A stretch of 64,000 bases of DNA from Flavobacterium sp. (GCF_004211145.1 NZ_SEBS01000012.1:1-64000), one strand, 5' to 3'; shown: positions 46,229 to 55,520, counted from the stretch's first letter. The notes: generated from the letters alone by a model not told the origin. Program-made: numbers and translations.

Positions 46229-48547
46229 ATGACCATGAAAAAGAAAAGCCCCATCGATAGCCTCGCAAAATATTACGACATCGCCGAAAAATACGTGCGT
46301 GAAAACGTAACGGACCTCACCAAAAAATTCAAAACAGCCAAACACGCCAAGACGAGTATCCGCCAACACGACATGACCGATTGTGCCGCGGCGTGCATCG
46401 CATCGATCTCGGCACATTACGATCTGGAACTCCCGATAGCACGCATCAGGCAATACGCCGGAACCGATAAAAAAGGAACGAACATCCTGGGAATCATCGA
46501 AGCCGCCGAAAAGCTCGGGTTTGAAGCGAAGGGCGTTCGCGCCGATTTCGACAGCCTGTCGGTAATTCCCAAACCCGCGATCGCGCACGTCGTCGTGAAC
46601 GATACGCTCCATCATTATGTCGTGATTTATTCGGTAAGCAAAGAAACCGTAACGATAATGGATCCCGCCGACGGACAATTCCACGAAAAAACCCACGACG
46701 AGTTCAAGTCAGAATGGACGGGAATTTTAGTTTTGCTGATGCCCGACGAAGGTTTCCAGACCGGAAGCTCCAAAACCGACGTCACGAAACGATTTTGGCA
46801 CTTGCTCAAACCACATAAATTCGTGTTGATCCAGGCGCTCATCGGAGCACTGGTTTTCACACTGCTCGGATTCTCAACTGCGATCTACATCCAAAAAATC
46901 ACCGACTTCGTGCTCGTCGGCGGCAACACGCGATTATTGAATTTACTGAGCATTATCATGATCGCGCTTTTGCTGCTGCAGATCGTAATCGGGATTTTCA
47001 AGGACATTTTCCTAATAAAAACCGGCCAGCAAATCGATGTCCGACTGATTTTGGGTTACTACAAACACCTGCTCAAACTGCCGCAACAATTCTTCGACAA
47101 CATGCGCGTGGGTGAAATCACGTCGAGGATCAGCGACGCCGTCAAGATCCGCACATTCATCAACAGCGTTTCGTTAACGCTTACGGTAAACGTGATGATC
47201 CTGTTTTTCTCGTTCGCGCTCATGTTCTCATTTTACTGGAAACTCGCGTTGATCATGTTGCTCGTGATTCCATTGTATGCCGCGATTTATTATGTGACCG
47301 ACAAACTCAACAAGAAAACCGAACGCGCCGTCATGGAAAATTCGGCAAGCCTGCAAAGCCAACTCATCGAATCGTTGAATTCAATCGGGACGATCAAACG
47401 CTTCGGGCTCGAGGAATATGCGAACATCAACACCGAAACGCGATTCATAAAATTGCTCAAATCGGGTTATAAATCGTCGTTAAATTCCATTTTTTCGAAT
47501 ACGAGTTCCACGTTCGTCGCCCAGTTGTTCACGATCATCTTGCTTTGGAGCGGATCGTATTTTGTGATCGCTCGTGAAATCACGGCCGGGGAATTGTTGT
47601 CGTTTTACGCGATCGTAGGATATTTCACGCGACCCGTGGCGAGTTTGATCACGGCCAACAACCAAATCCAGAACGCGCTTATCGCCGCCGACCGATTGTT
47701 TGAAATCCTCGACCTCGAACACGAGGAAACCCAGGACAAGATAAAAGCCAAAAAGACCGACGTGGGCGACATCGTGTTTAAAAACGTCGCATTCCGATAC
47801 GGAACCCGCGTCGATGTATTCGACGATTTCAGCCTTACGATTCCGCACGGAAAAATCACGGCCATCGTCGGGGAAAGCGGTTCGGGAAAATCAACCTTGA
47901 TTTCGCTCCTGCAGAACATTTATCCGATCCAAAAAGGAAACATCCATATCGGCGATCTCGATTTACGGTATATCGACAACGCGAGCCTGCGCGAATTGGT
48001 TTCGGTCGTGCCGCAGCAGATCGATCTTTTTTCAGGAAACGTGATCGAAAACATCGCGATCGGATCGTTCGAACCCGACATGCAGCGCATCATCAAAATC
48101 TGCAAGGACATCGGGATTTTTGATTTCATCGAAGCTTTGCCGAATGGTTTCGAAACGCACCTGGGCGAAAACGGCGCGACGCTTTCAGGCGGACAAAAAC
48201 AACGCATCGCGATCGCGCGCGCACTCTACAAAGAACCCGAAATATTGGTCATGGACGAGGCGACCTCATCGCTCGACAGCACGTCTGAAAACTACATCCA
48301 AAACACGTTGAAAGTCCTGCGCGACCGCGAAAAAACAATTGTATTGATCGCGCACCGCTTGAGCACGGTTATAAATGCCGATAAGATCGTCGTGCTCGAA
48401 AAAGGAAAAGTCATTGAACAAGGCAACCACGCTGAACTCTTCAAAACACAAGGAAAATACTACCAACTGTGGCAGCAGCAAATGCCCGTGCTTGAAAATT
48501 TCGCGGTCGCAAAACCAAAAGCGGTTCGACGCAAAAAGGAGAATTGA
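46229..48547 (+). CDS. Peptidase-containing ABC exporter (C39 domain)
   Basis: 772 residues from MTMKKKSP (a second ATG lies two codons later; the frame opens upstream within the terminator). Residues about 44-165 form a C39 double-glycine leader peptidase: C52 in RQHDMTDCAAAC, H129 in LHHYVVIY and D145 in IMDPADG make up the catalytic triad. A six-helix transmembrane domain (about 180-480) and an ATPase domain follow: Walker A GESGSGKST, signature LSGGQKQR, Walker B LVMDEATSSLD, H-loop AHRLS. It cuts the double-glycine leaders and exports the mature peptides through HlyD (43758). An N-terminal stretch of about 43 residues before the peptidase is unusual. Confidence 0.95.
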   Translation: MTMKKKSPIDSLAKYYDIAEKYVRENVTDLTKKFKTAKHAKTSIRQHDMTDCAAACIASISAHYDLELPIARIRQYAGTDKKGTNILGIIEAAEKLGFEAKGVRADFDSLSVIPKPAIAHVVVNDTLHHYVVIYSVSKETVTIMDPADGQFHEKTHDEFKSEWTGILVLLMPDEGFQTGSSKTDVTKRFWHLLKPHKFVLIQALIGALVFTLLGFSTAIYIQKITDFVLVGGNTRLLNLLSIIMIALLLLQIVIGIFKDIFLIKTGQQIDVRLILGYYKHLLKLPQQFFDNMRVGEITSRISDAVKIRTFINSVSLTLTVNVMILFFSFALMFSFYWKLALIMLLVIPLYAAIYYVTDKLNKKTERAVMENSASLQSQLIESLNSIGTIKRFGLEEYANINTETRFIKLLKSGYKSSLNSIFSNTSSTFVAQLFTIILLWSGSYFVIAREITAGELLSFYAIVGYFTRPVASLITANNQIQNALIAADRLFEILDLEHEETQDKIKAKKTDVGDIVFKNVAFRYGTRVDVFDDFSLTIPHGKITAIVGESGSGKSTLISLLQNIYPIQKGNIHIGDLDLRYIDNASLRELVSVVPQQIDLFSGNVIENIAIGSFEPDMQRIIKICKDIGIFDFIEALPNGFETHLGENGATLSGGQKQRIAIARALYKEPEILVMDEATSSLDSTSENYIQNTLKVLRDREKTIVLIAHRLSTVINADKIVVLEKGKVIEQGNHAELFKTQGKYYQLWQQQMPVLENFAVAKPKAVRRKKEN

Positions 48548-48566
48548 TTGGATTCTTTGTTCGTTG

Positions 48567-48654
48567 TTCGACATTCATTATTCTTTTGAATTTCTTTTAT
48601 CTACCGTCGATTTTCAAATATTGAAGTTTTGAATTGGGTTTTTTGAATGTCGAA
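48567..48654. repeat. Inverted repeat with 10-bp arms
   Basis: TTCGACATTC (48567-48576) and GAATGTCGAA (48645-48654) are exact inverses 68 bp apart. Possibly the ends of a small non-autonomous element; no target duplication seen. Confidence 0.5.
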
Positions 48655-48765
48655 TATCGATTAACGAACGGGGAATTTCGAAGTTTGCTCCCGCGTTAGG
48701 GTTGGCGGCACTGTTGAAGCTCGCGGCTTAGGCACGACAGCCGCAGCGACTGCCGCCTGCCCGAC

Positions 48766-48804
48766 GGCGGCTTTAAAAATGCGACCAGCTTTTTTAAAGC
48801 CGCC
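48766..48804. repeat. Strong hairpin with 14-bp arms
   Basis: GGCGGCTTTAAAAA (48766-48779) is perfectly inverted as TTTTTAAAGCCGCC (48791-48804), 11-nt loop. It could terminate exporter transcripts, although no T run follows. Confidence 0.6.
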
Positions 48805-48833
48805 GGAACGCCCAAAACCCTGAGCCCTGAACC

Positions 48834-48863
48834 TTGCACCCTGAACCAAAATCCCTACCTTTG
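48834..48863 (+). promoter_or_regulatory. Promoter of prfC
   Basis: TTG (48834-48836), 19 nt, TACCTTTG (48856-48863), matching TTG-N19-TAnnTTTG, 18 nt before the prfC ATG. The TTG lies inside the dispersed repeat CCCTGAACCTTGCACC (48825-48840). Confidence 0.72.
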
Positions 48864-48881
48864 CACCCTATTTCAAAAAAC

Positions 48882-50471
48882 ATGAGCTTTTTAAAAGAAA
48901 TCGAAAGACGCCGCACGTTCGGGATTATTTCCCATCCCGATGCAGGTAAGACGACATTGACCGAGAAACTCCTGTTGTTCGGAGGCGCGATCCAGGAAGC
49001 CGGAGCCGTCAAGAGCAACAAGATCAAGAAAGGTGCGACATCGGATTTTATGGAGATCGAGCGCCAGAGAGGAATCTCGGTTTCCACGTCGGTGCTGGCG
49101 TTCAACTACAAAGACAAGAAAATCAACATTCTCGATACGCCCGGACACAAGGATTTCGCCGAGGATACGTACCGAACGTTGACCGCGGTCGATTCAGTGA
49201 TTGTCGTGATCGACGTCGCGAAAGGTGTCGAGGAACAGACGGAGAAACTCGTGTCGGTTTGCCGCATGAGAAACATCCCGATGATCGTGTTCATCAACAA
49301 ACTCGACCGAGAAGGTAAGGACGCGTTCGATTTGATGGACGAGGTCGAACAGAAACTCGGATTGCGCGTTACGCCACTGAGTTTCCCGATCGGAATGGGT
49401 TACGATTTTCAGGGAATCTACAATTTGTGGGAAAAGAACATCAATCTGTTCAGCGGTGACAGCCGAAAAAATATTGAGGAAACGATAGCATTCTCAGACG
49501 TTGCAAATCCTGAGCTCGAGAAAATCATCGGCGACAAACCCGCGAATAAGTTGCGTGAGGAACTGGAACTGATCAATGAAGTGTATCCGAAATTCGACCG
49601 AAACGATTATCTCGAAGGAAATTTACAACCTGTGTTTTTCGGGTCGGCGTTGAACAACTTCGGAGTGCGCGAACTCTTGGACTGTTTTATAGAAATCGCT
49701 CCGTCGCCTCGCCCCAAGGAATCGGACACGCGCGAAGTAAATCCCGAAGAGACAAAACTGACGGGATTCGTATTCAAGATACACGCGAATATGGACCCGA
49801 AACACCGCGACCGTTTGGCGTTCGTGAAAATCGTGTCGGGAACGTTTGAAAGGAACAAACCGTATTTGCATGTGCGACAGGGAAAATCACTCAAGTTCTC
49901 GAGCCCGAATGCGTTCTTCGCCGAAAAGAAGGAAATAGTTGACATTTCGTATCCGGGCGACATCGTCGGGTTGCACGATACGGGGAATTTCAAGATCGGC
50001 GATACGCTTACCGAAGGTGAAAACATGAGTTTCAAAGGAATTCCGAGTTTTTCGCCCGAGCATTTCCGCTATATCAACAACGCCGACCCGATGAAGGCAA
50101 AACAACTCGAGAAAGGCGTCGACCAATTGATGGACGAAGGCGTGGCGCAGTTGTTTACTTTAGAGATGAACAATCGCAAGATCATCGGGACGGTCGGAGC
50201 GCTTCAATATGAGGTTATCCAATACCGATTGGAACACGAATACGGCGCGAAGTGTTCGTACGAGCCGTTTCCCGTCCACAAAGCGTGCTGGGTAAAGCCC
50301 GACGACGCTAAAAATGAAGAGTTTAAGGAATTCCGACGCATCAAACAAAAATTTCTCGCGCATGATAAGTATGGACAATTGGTTTTTCTGGCCGACTCTG
50401 ATTTCACTATCCAGATGACGCAATCCAAGTATCCAAGTGTGAAATTATTCTTTACGTCGGAATTCGAATAG
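48882..50471 (+). CDS. prfC: Peptide chain release factor 3
   Basis: 529 residues, normal RF3 length. Translational GTPase that recycles RF1/RF2 from the ribosome after termination. G1 SHPDAGKTT (18-26), switch/G2 RGISVSTS, G3 DTPGHKDF, G4 NKLDREG. The later domain II includes VNPEETKLTGFVFKIHANMD and domain III-like LHDTGNFKIGDTL. The ATG at 48882 matches the conserved MSFLKEIERRRTF start; the longer frame would run into the repeat. Single-gene unit. Confidence 0.96.
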   Translation: MSFLKEIERRRTFGIISHPDAGKTTLTEKLLLFGGAIQEAGAVKSNKIKKGATSDFMEIERQRGISVSTSVLAFNYKDKKINILDTPGHKDFAEDTYRTLTAVDSVIVVIDVAKGVEEQTEKLVSVCRMRNIPMIVFINKLDREGKDAFDLMDEVEQKLGLRVTPLSFPIGMGYDFQGIYNLWEKNINLFSGDSRKNIEETIAFSDVANPELEKIIGDKPANKLREELELINEVYPKFDRNDYLEGNLQPVFFGSALNNFGVRELLDCFIEIAPSPRPKESDTREVNPEETKLTGFVFKIHANMDPKHRDRLAFVKIVSGTFERNKPYLHVRQGKSLKFSSPNAFFAEKKEIVDISYPGDIVGLHDTGNFKIGDTLTEGENMSFKGIPSFSPEHFRYINNADPMKAKQLEKGVDQLMDEGVAQLFTLEMNNRKIIGTVGALQYEVIQYRLEHEYGAKCSYEPFPVHKACWVKPDDAKNEEFKEFRRIKQKFLAHDKYGQLVFLADSDFTIQMTQSKYPSVKLFFTSEFE

Positions 50472-50619
50472 ATTAATTTGCCTATATTTAAGAATAAATG
50501 AATTTAATGTGAGGATAATTTTAAATTTCGTTCTTTGCGAATAAAGTCTTAAAAAACAGACAGTCAAGTTTCGCTATTCCAAAATGATTCCTATCTTTAC
50601 AACCGCAAAACCCAGCATA

Positions 50620-50832
50620 ATGAAGCAGAATTTATTCAAATTATATTTTCTTACTTTTTTCCTTTTGATTGATTTCGTGGCTTTTGCCCAACCCGGATCT
50701 GATGATGAAAATGATGACCTTGAAGGCAATGATCCGCCCGCAACTCCTATCAACGGCAAATTGATTTGGCTTGCAGTTTTGGCGATCGTATTCGTTTACT
50801 TCACGTACAGACGACACAAGAAAGTAGCTTAA
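50620..50832 (+). CDS. Small exported single-helix protein
   Basis: 70 residues. A signal peptide (MKQNLFKLYFLTFFLLIDFV and AFAQ) is followed by an acidic/proline linker (PGSDDENDDLEGNDPPATPI), one transmembrane helix (LIWLAVLAIVFVYFTY) and a basic end (RRHKKVA). Proteins of this build, with a PxxPI turn before the helix, are common in flavobacteria in my knowledge, with no function known. ATG 50620 selected over 50584 because it starts the signal peptide. Confidence 0.72.
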   Translation: MKQNLFKLYFLTFFLLIDFVAFAQPGSDDENDDLEGNDPPATPINGKLIWLAVLAIVFVYFTYRRHKKVA

Positions 50833-50847
50833 TTTTCCAAGACATAA

Positions 50848-50880
50848 AAAAAAAGCCTCTCCGAAAGAAGGGGCTTTTTT
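50848..50880 (+). terminator. Terminator of the small gene
   Basis: AGCCTCTCC pairs, with two G-T pairs, to GAAGGGGCT around GAAA (50854-50875), followed by six T and preceded by an A run, so it may act in both directions. Confidence 0.72.
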
Positions 50881-50918
50881 ATTTTCGGAAAAATTCACAC
50901 CATTACACGATGTAAAAA

Positions 50919-50946
50919 AAAAGCCTCCCGTTCAAGAGAGGCTTTT
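50919..50946 (-). terminator. Terminator of the 1.4-kresidue T9SS gene
   Basis: AAAAGCCTC (50919-50927) and GAGGCTTTT (50938-50946) pair perfectly; on the minus strand a T run follows. Confidence 0.82.
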
Positions 50947-50962
50947 AAATTCCATTTAAAGT

Positions 50963-53900
50963 TTATCGTTTTATGACCCTAAGCGTCTTGACGTTCGCGC
51001 CTTGGGTGACGATTACGTTGTACACGCCCGCCGAAAGTGTCTTGCCGAACTGCTGCACTTCCGCATCGATCGACTCGAAGTCACGTGTCTCTACTAATTT
51101 GCCAAGCATGTCGTAGACTTTGACGTTAAGTTTTTCATCGGTCGGCAAATCGACATCGATCGAGAAGGATTCCGTATATGGATTCGGGTACGTAACAACC
51201 CTGAATGCCGTTTCAGGCGTTTCGACCTCATCCTTGATCGACGAGCGTGCGAACCCTGGTGCTGTTATCAACTCGCTTTCTCCAAACGGTGACCAAACGC
51301 CCGAAGTCATTACGGCAACGCGAATCGCGTAATTTCCGCCGACGACAAATCCCGGAATCTGATTGAAATTGAAATACTGCGACGGGCGATCTACTACGGT
51401 AGTGGTGAAACCTCCATCAAGATACGTAAGCTCGAAACGGTACGACGTCGCGCGGTTCATGCTCGTCGTGTAAAACAGCATGGTCGGCGTGGTCGCGGTT
51501 CCCGGGTTGGTGATTACGGGAACGGCTGGCGTACTGACCGCACAAGGCGCGCCGAATCCAGAATAGACGCCATTTGTTTTCACGGCAACTTCGATCGTGT
51601 ACGTCGTGCCGTATACATATGTGCTGAGCATCGTCAACGAGAACCAGTGTGTGACGCGATCCAATATCTGGACTTGGTTCGGCGCCGCAAGATCGGTCGT
51701 GTTCGTAATCCTGAAACGGTAACCCGTCACGCCCTGTAAACTCGTTGTCGCTATCAACGTGCTGATGTTGGGCAACGTAATTCCGCATTGGGACGGAGTG
51801 ACCGAAGCCGCTCCTCCATTATCGAGTACGGCCGGCGTTGAGACCAGGCATGTCGGCCCGTAATAGTTGAGCCAGATGCCATTGCGACGAAGCATTACCG
51901 AAATCGTATAGGTTGTCGCGTAATCGTAGCTCGGAAGTTGCGACAATTGGAAGTTCGGAGATGAACGGTCGATCGTTTGTTCGGCCAGGGTCGTGTTGTT
52001 GATTACCTTGAAGCGATAGCCGTCAACGGGCGCACCGAAGCTCACGGCCCCGACAAGCGCATTGATAACCGTTAAAGTGGTTCCGCATTGAGAAGGCAAC
52101 ACCTGCGAGAACAATTGGCTTCCTTCGTCTATGGTTCCGTCGCAGTCGTCATCGATGCCGTTGAAGGCAACTTCAGGCGTATTCGGATGAACCGACGCAA
52201 GCGCATCGTTACAGTCGGTCGCATTGAGCGAATAACCTGCCGGAGGCGTGTTGGCATCGACAGCGCAAACGCTGATCAAACTTCCGGTTCCGTACGTATC
52301 GCCGTCGCCATCGACATAAAAATCGAATTCGGCGTGGATCGCAGCGACATCGTCGTTACAATCGGTGTTGTTTAGTGAAAAGCCTGACGGAGGCGATCCT
52401 GCATCAACCGCACAGACACTTTGAATCGTCGTGCTTCCGAAACCGTCAAGATCGGTATCGACGAAGAAGTCGAAATTCGCATTCACGGTATCGTCGGCGT
52501 CGTTGCAATCAGTATTATTGGAAGAATATCCCACTGGCGGCGTATTCACATCGACAGCACAGACAGGTGTGAGCGAACCAACCCCGAAACCATCTTCATC
52601 ACTATCCAAGTAAAACGAAAAAGTCGTATGCATGGTCGCGTCGTCGTCGTTGCAATCGGTACTGTCAAGCACGTAATTCGCAGGCGGAGCAAAACACGTG
52701 ACCAAAGGCGCGTTCACGTCCCCGTAAGTATCCATGTCATCATCGGCGTAATACGTTACGATCGCATTGACCTGCAAAGTCGCGGTGTTGTTTGCCGCGG
52801 GCGCGAACGAACATGTGAATGGCAAATCAGTGCGTTGGATATTCGTGATCGCCAAGGTTTGTCCGTTATTTCCCAAAACAAGGTTCACCGTAAACGAAGC
52901 GTTGCCCGAACCGTCGGCAATTACCGATGTAGCCGTTTGGGTGCCGCCGCCGTTAATCGTGTAACTCACTGTAGAAGTACTTCCCGCCAACATTCCCGTT
53001 AGATTGATCGTCGCATCGGCGTTCTGGCAGATTGTTGCGGCCTGGGATGTCGAGGCGAGTGTCGGCAAAGGGTTTACATTAACTGTTACATCGGCCGACT
53101 CGGTACCGCAACCGAACGGACTTTGTGAAGTAGCGGTATATGTCGTTGTCGATGTCGGTTTAGCGAACACTTTGAAAGCAGATGTTCCCGTGTAAGCTAC
53201 CGTTGCTGCCGCGTCAGTATACAAACCGGTTGTCGGCGACCAAATTAGTAGTGGCGCGCTTCCGCTGAGTGACACGTCGTCAATTCCCCACCATGCGGTT
53301 GAGAACAAACCGATATTGGCCACGTAATTGAACCTGACCTTGAGATCGGCAACATTAATGTAGCTGTTAAGATTTACGTTATCAGTGACAAAGGCGTTGT
53401 CGTCACCTTGAGACGATGCATATGTTTTCACATTAGTCCAAGTACCGCCGTTCACGGAAACCTGAACCGAAACGCCTGACTCGCTTCCCTTTTTATACGT
53501 GTGCTTGTAAGAGAGCGTCAATCCGTTATAACCTGTAGTATTTATCGAGGCCGACGTAAGCGTAGTATTTGCGGTCCCCGATGAAAACAAAGTCCCTTGA
53601 TTCGCAAGCATGAATTTACTCGCGTCGGGCGATGCGAAATCACCGACTGCCGCAACGGAATACGTACTCGCGCGATTGGCAAATGGCGAACCTGTGCTCG
53701 AAGTTCCGGCAGCCGTGAACGAAAGGGTCGCATTGAAATTCTCGGACATGATCGGGTAACTCGTCGAAACACCACCAGTCGCATTGATCGGGACGATCGT
53801 ATTTTGACACACGGTTGTCGATGTCGGCGTCAGGATAACCGGGGTCGGAACCTGATTCACCGTAATCACGGTAGCAGCTGAAGTCGCCGGAGATCCCGTA

Positions 53901-55216
53901 AGACACGGAGAAGCGTTCGATGTCATTACGACCGTCACGCTGTCCCCGTTATTTAACGTCGACGATTGGAATGTGGCGCTGTTGGTGCCCGAGTTCGTAC
54001 CGTTGACTTTCCATTGGTACGATGGAGAACTTCCGCCGTTTACGGGAGTGGCCGTGAATGTCACTTGTGTTCCCGCGCAGATCGTAGTTACTGAAGCCAA
54101 TACCGTGACGCTCGCAGGAAGCTGCGGATTCACCGTCATCGTTATTGCATTCGACGTCGCGGGCAACCCCGTGCGACAAGGCGTCGATGAAGACATTACG
54201 CAGGTTATTACGGCTCCGTTGGTAAGCGCGTTGTTTGAATAGGTCGTCGAGTTCGTCCCGACATTATTTCCGTTCAGTTTCCATTGATAACTCGGAGATC
54301 CCGCATTTACGGGCGTTGCCGTGAAGGTTACATTTGTTCCTGCACAAATCGTAGTCGCCGTGGAGCTTATGTTGACGCTCGACGCTAAGACAGGATTTAC
54401 CGTGATCACTGCCGCGGTTGACGTCACGGTGTGGCACGCGTTTATCACATCGACCGTGTAACTTCCTGCATCGCCGGTTACTGTAGTCGGGATTGAATAC
54501 GTGCTCGAAGTCGCGCCTGAAATATTTGAACCGCCCTTTTTCCATTGATAACTCGTGGCGTTCGTTGCCGTTACCGACAAATTCAAACTGCTTCCGGCGC
54601 ATAACGTTTGTGTTGTGGGTTGTGTTGAAATTATTGGACCGGCGCATGAAGTACCGCTGATCACTACACTTCGGTTGCGAAAGCTACGATTGCTTCCGTC
54701 GGAGTCCCAAGCATAAATTCGGACCGAGAACGTTTGTGTTGGCAACACTGTGATCGTGCCGGTATACGACTGTGATGTGGGTACTGTGCTACCCGATACA
54801 AATGTTCCGAGCGACGTTCCGCCCGTTGCGAATCCGTTAAGCGAATATTGAGCCGAGGCGGCCCAGGTTCCATTCGTAACACTATGTTCGAACGAGAGCG
54901 AAGTTATCGTAAGCTTATTTCCCGGAATAGGAACGATCTCATATTCGTAATATTCATTCGTCACGAGACTTCCCGCATCGGTTGACCAAGAACTTGTCGT
55001 TACACCTGCTCCACTGCTATAGCTGGGGCTGTTGATGCCACTTCCGATAGCCATCGGTGTTCCCGTAACTACGCCACCGGTAACCGCGACGGAATTATTG
55101 TTCGTGAGTGCCCAAGTGCCCGTGAAGGCCTGGCCAAAACCTGAATAGGTGATCAGTAAAAAAAGCAAGGCAGCAATATAATTACTTCCCGCCATCCTAA
55201 ATAGATGTGTTTTCAT
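50963..55216 (-). CDS. Large T9SS surface protein with Ig-like and MopE-type repeats
   Basis: 1417 residues from the ATG at 55216. Signal peptide with YIAALLFLLITYSGFGQ. An N-terminal beta domain (about 30-185), four Ig-like units (about 190-480; pattern ICAGTNVTFTATPV...SYQWK.NG), a jelly-roll-like segment (about 490-660), more Ig-like sequence, then four or five MopE-type calcium-like repeats (about 829-1025; TDCNDDDATMH, DGDGDTYGTGS, NGIDDDCDGTIDEG). The last 390 residues (SQCGTTL..., GYRFKV, DR..., STPAV repeats and the T9SS tail TYPNPYTESFSIDV...KTLRVIKR) are paralogous to the next gene. Predicted cell-surface or secreted adhesin. Confidence 0.88.
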   Translation of the reverse strand: MKTHLFRMAGSNYIAALLFLLITYSGFGQAFTGTWALTNNNSVAVTGGVVTGTPMAIGSGINSPSYSSGAGVTTSSWSTDAGSLVTNEYYEYEIVPIPGNKLTITSLSFEHSVTNGTWAASAQYSLNGFATGGTSLGTFVSGSTVPTSQSYTGTITVLPTQTFSVRIYAWDSDGSNRSFRNRSVVISGTSCAGPIISTQPTTQTLCAGSSLNLSVTATNATSYQWKKGGSNISGATSSTYSIPTTVTGDAGSYTVDVINACHTVTSTAAVITVNPVLASSVNISSTATTICAGTNVTFTATPVNAGSPSYQWKLNGNNVGTNSTTYSNNALTNGAVITCVMSSSTPCRTGLPATSNAITMTVNPQLPASVTVLASVTTICAGTQVTFTATPVNGGSSPSYQWKVNGTNSGTNSATFQSSTLNNGDSVTVVMTSNASPCLTGSPATSAATVITVNQVPTPVILTPTSTTVCQNTIVPINATGGVSTSYPIMSENFNATLSFTAAGTSSTGSPFANRASTYSVAAVGDFASPDASKFMLANQGTLFSSGTANTTLTSASINTTGYNGLTLSYKHTYKKGSESGVSVQVSVNGGTWTNVKTYASSQGDDNAFVTDNVNLNSYINVADLKVRFNYVANIGLFSTAWWGIDDVSLSGSAPLLIWSPTTGLYTDAAATVAYTGTSAFKVFAKPTSTTTYTATSQSPFGCGTESADVTVNVNPLPTLASTSQAATICQNADATINLTGMLAGSTSTVSYTINGGGTQTATSVIADGSGNASFTVNLVLGNNGQTLAITNIQRTDLPFTCSFAPAANNTATLQVNAIVTYYADDDMDTYGDVNAPLVTCFAPPANYVLDSTDCNDDDATMHTTFSFYLDSDEDGFGVGSLTPVCAVDVNTPPVGYSSNNTDCNDADDTVNANFDFFVDTDLDGFGSTTIQSVCAVDAGSPPSGFSLNNTDCNDDVAAIHAEFDFYVDGDGDTYGTGSLISVCAVDANTPPAGYSLNATDCNDALASVHPNTPEVAFNGIDDDCDGTIDEGSQLFSQVLPSQCGTTLTVINALVGAVSFGAPVDGYRFKVINNTTLAEQTIDRSSPNFQLSQLPSYDYATTYTISVMLRRNGIWLNYYGPTCLVSTPAVLDNGGAASVTPSQCGITLPNISTLIATTSLQGVTGYRFRITNTTDLAAPNQVQILDRVTHWFSLTMLSTYVYGTTYTIEVAVKTNGVYSGFGAPCAVSTPAVPVITNPGTATTPTMLFYTTSMNRATSYRFELTYLDGGFTTTVVDRPSQYFNFNQIPGFVVGGNYAIRVAVMTSGVWSPFGESELITAPGFARSSIKDEVETPETAFRVVTYPNPYTESFSIDVDLPTDEKLNVKVYDMLGKLVETRDFESIDAEVQQFGKTLSAGVYNVIVTQGANVKTLRVIKR

Positions 55217-55250
55217 ACGCATTGATTTTAAATAGATATTGCAAACCCGT

Positions 55251-55269
55251 ATCCGCTTCTGGCGGATAT
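55251..55269. promoter_or_regulatory. Inverted repeat upstream of the 50963 gene
   Basis: TATCCGC (55251-55257) and GCGGATA (55263-55269) with a 5-nt centre, 35 bases upstream of the start codon at 55216. Candidate operator or 5'-UTR hairpin. Confidence 0.45.
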
Positions 55270-55462
55270 CGTAGTGTCTTGATATTTATTGGGTTGGCAG
55301 TTGTTGGAAGAATTAAACACAAGGTAGTTCGGAATATGCTTTATCTTAAAATATATTCGATGTCGTACTTCTTTAATCGTTATAATGCCGATTTGATAAA
55401 AAAACAGCCCGCAAACTGTAGGATTTTGATTACTGATTAAAAATGTCGGAAAACGTCAAATA

Positions 55463-55493
55463 AAAAAGCCCCTCTCTTTCGAGAAGGGCTTTT
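55463..55493 (-). terminator. Terminator of the giant T9SS gene
   Basis: Around 55463-55493 AAAAGCCC with CTCTC pairs with GAGAAGGGCTTTT over a TTTC loop, one bulge or mismatch; a T run follows on the minus strand. Confidence 0.82.
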
Positions 55494-55520
55494 AGTATTA
55501 AAATACCGACTAAGAGAAAC

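Larger units (their letters stand above)
48548..48881. other. Repeat-rich spacer before prfC
   Basis: 334 bases with three non-coding elements: inverted repeat at 48567-48654, long hairpin at 48766-48804, and the CCCTGAACCTTGCACC repeat at 48825-48840, the last overlapping the prfC promoter. No ORF. Confidence 0.7.
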
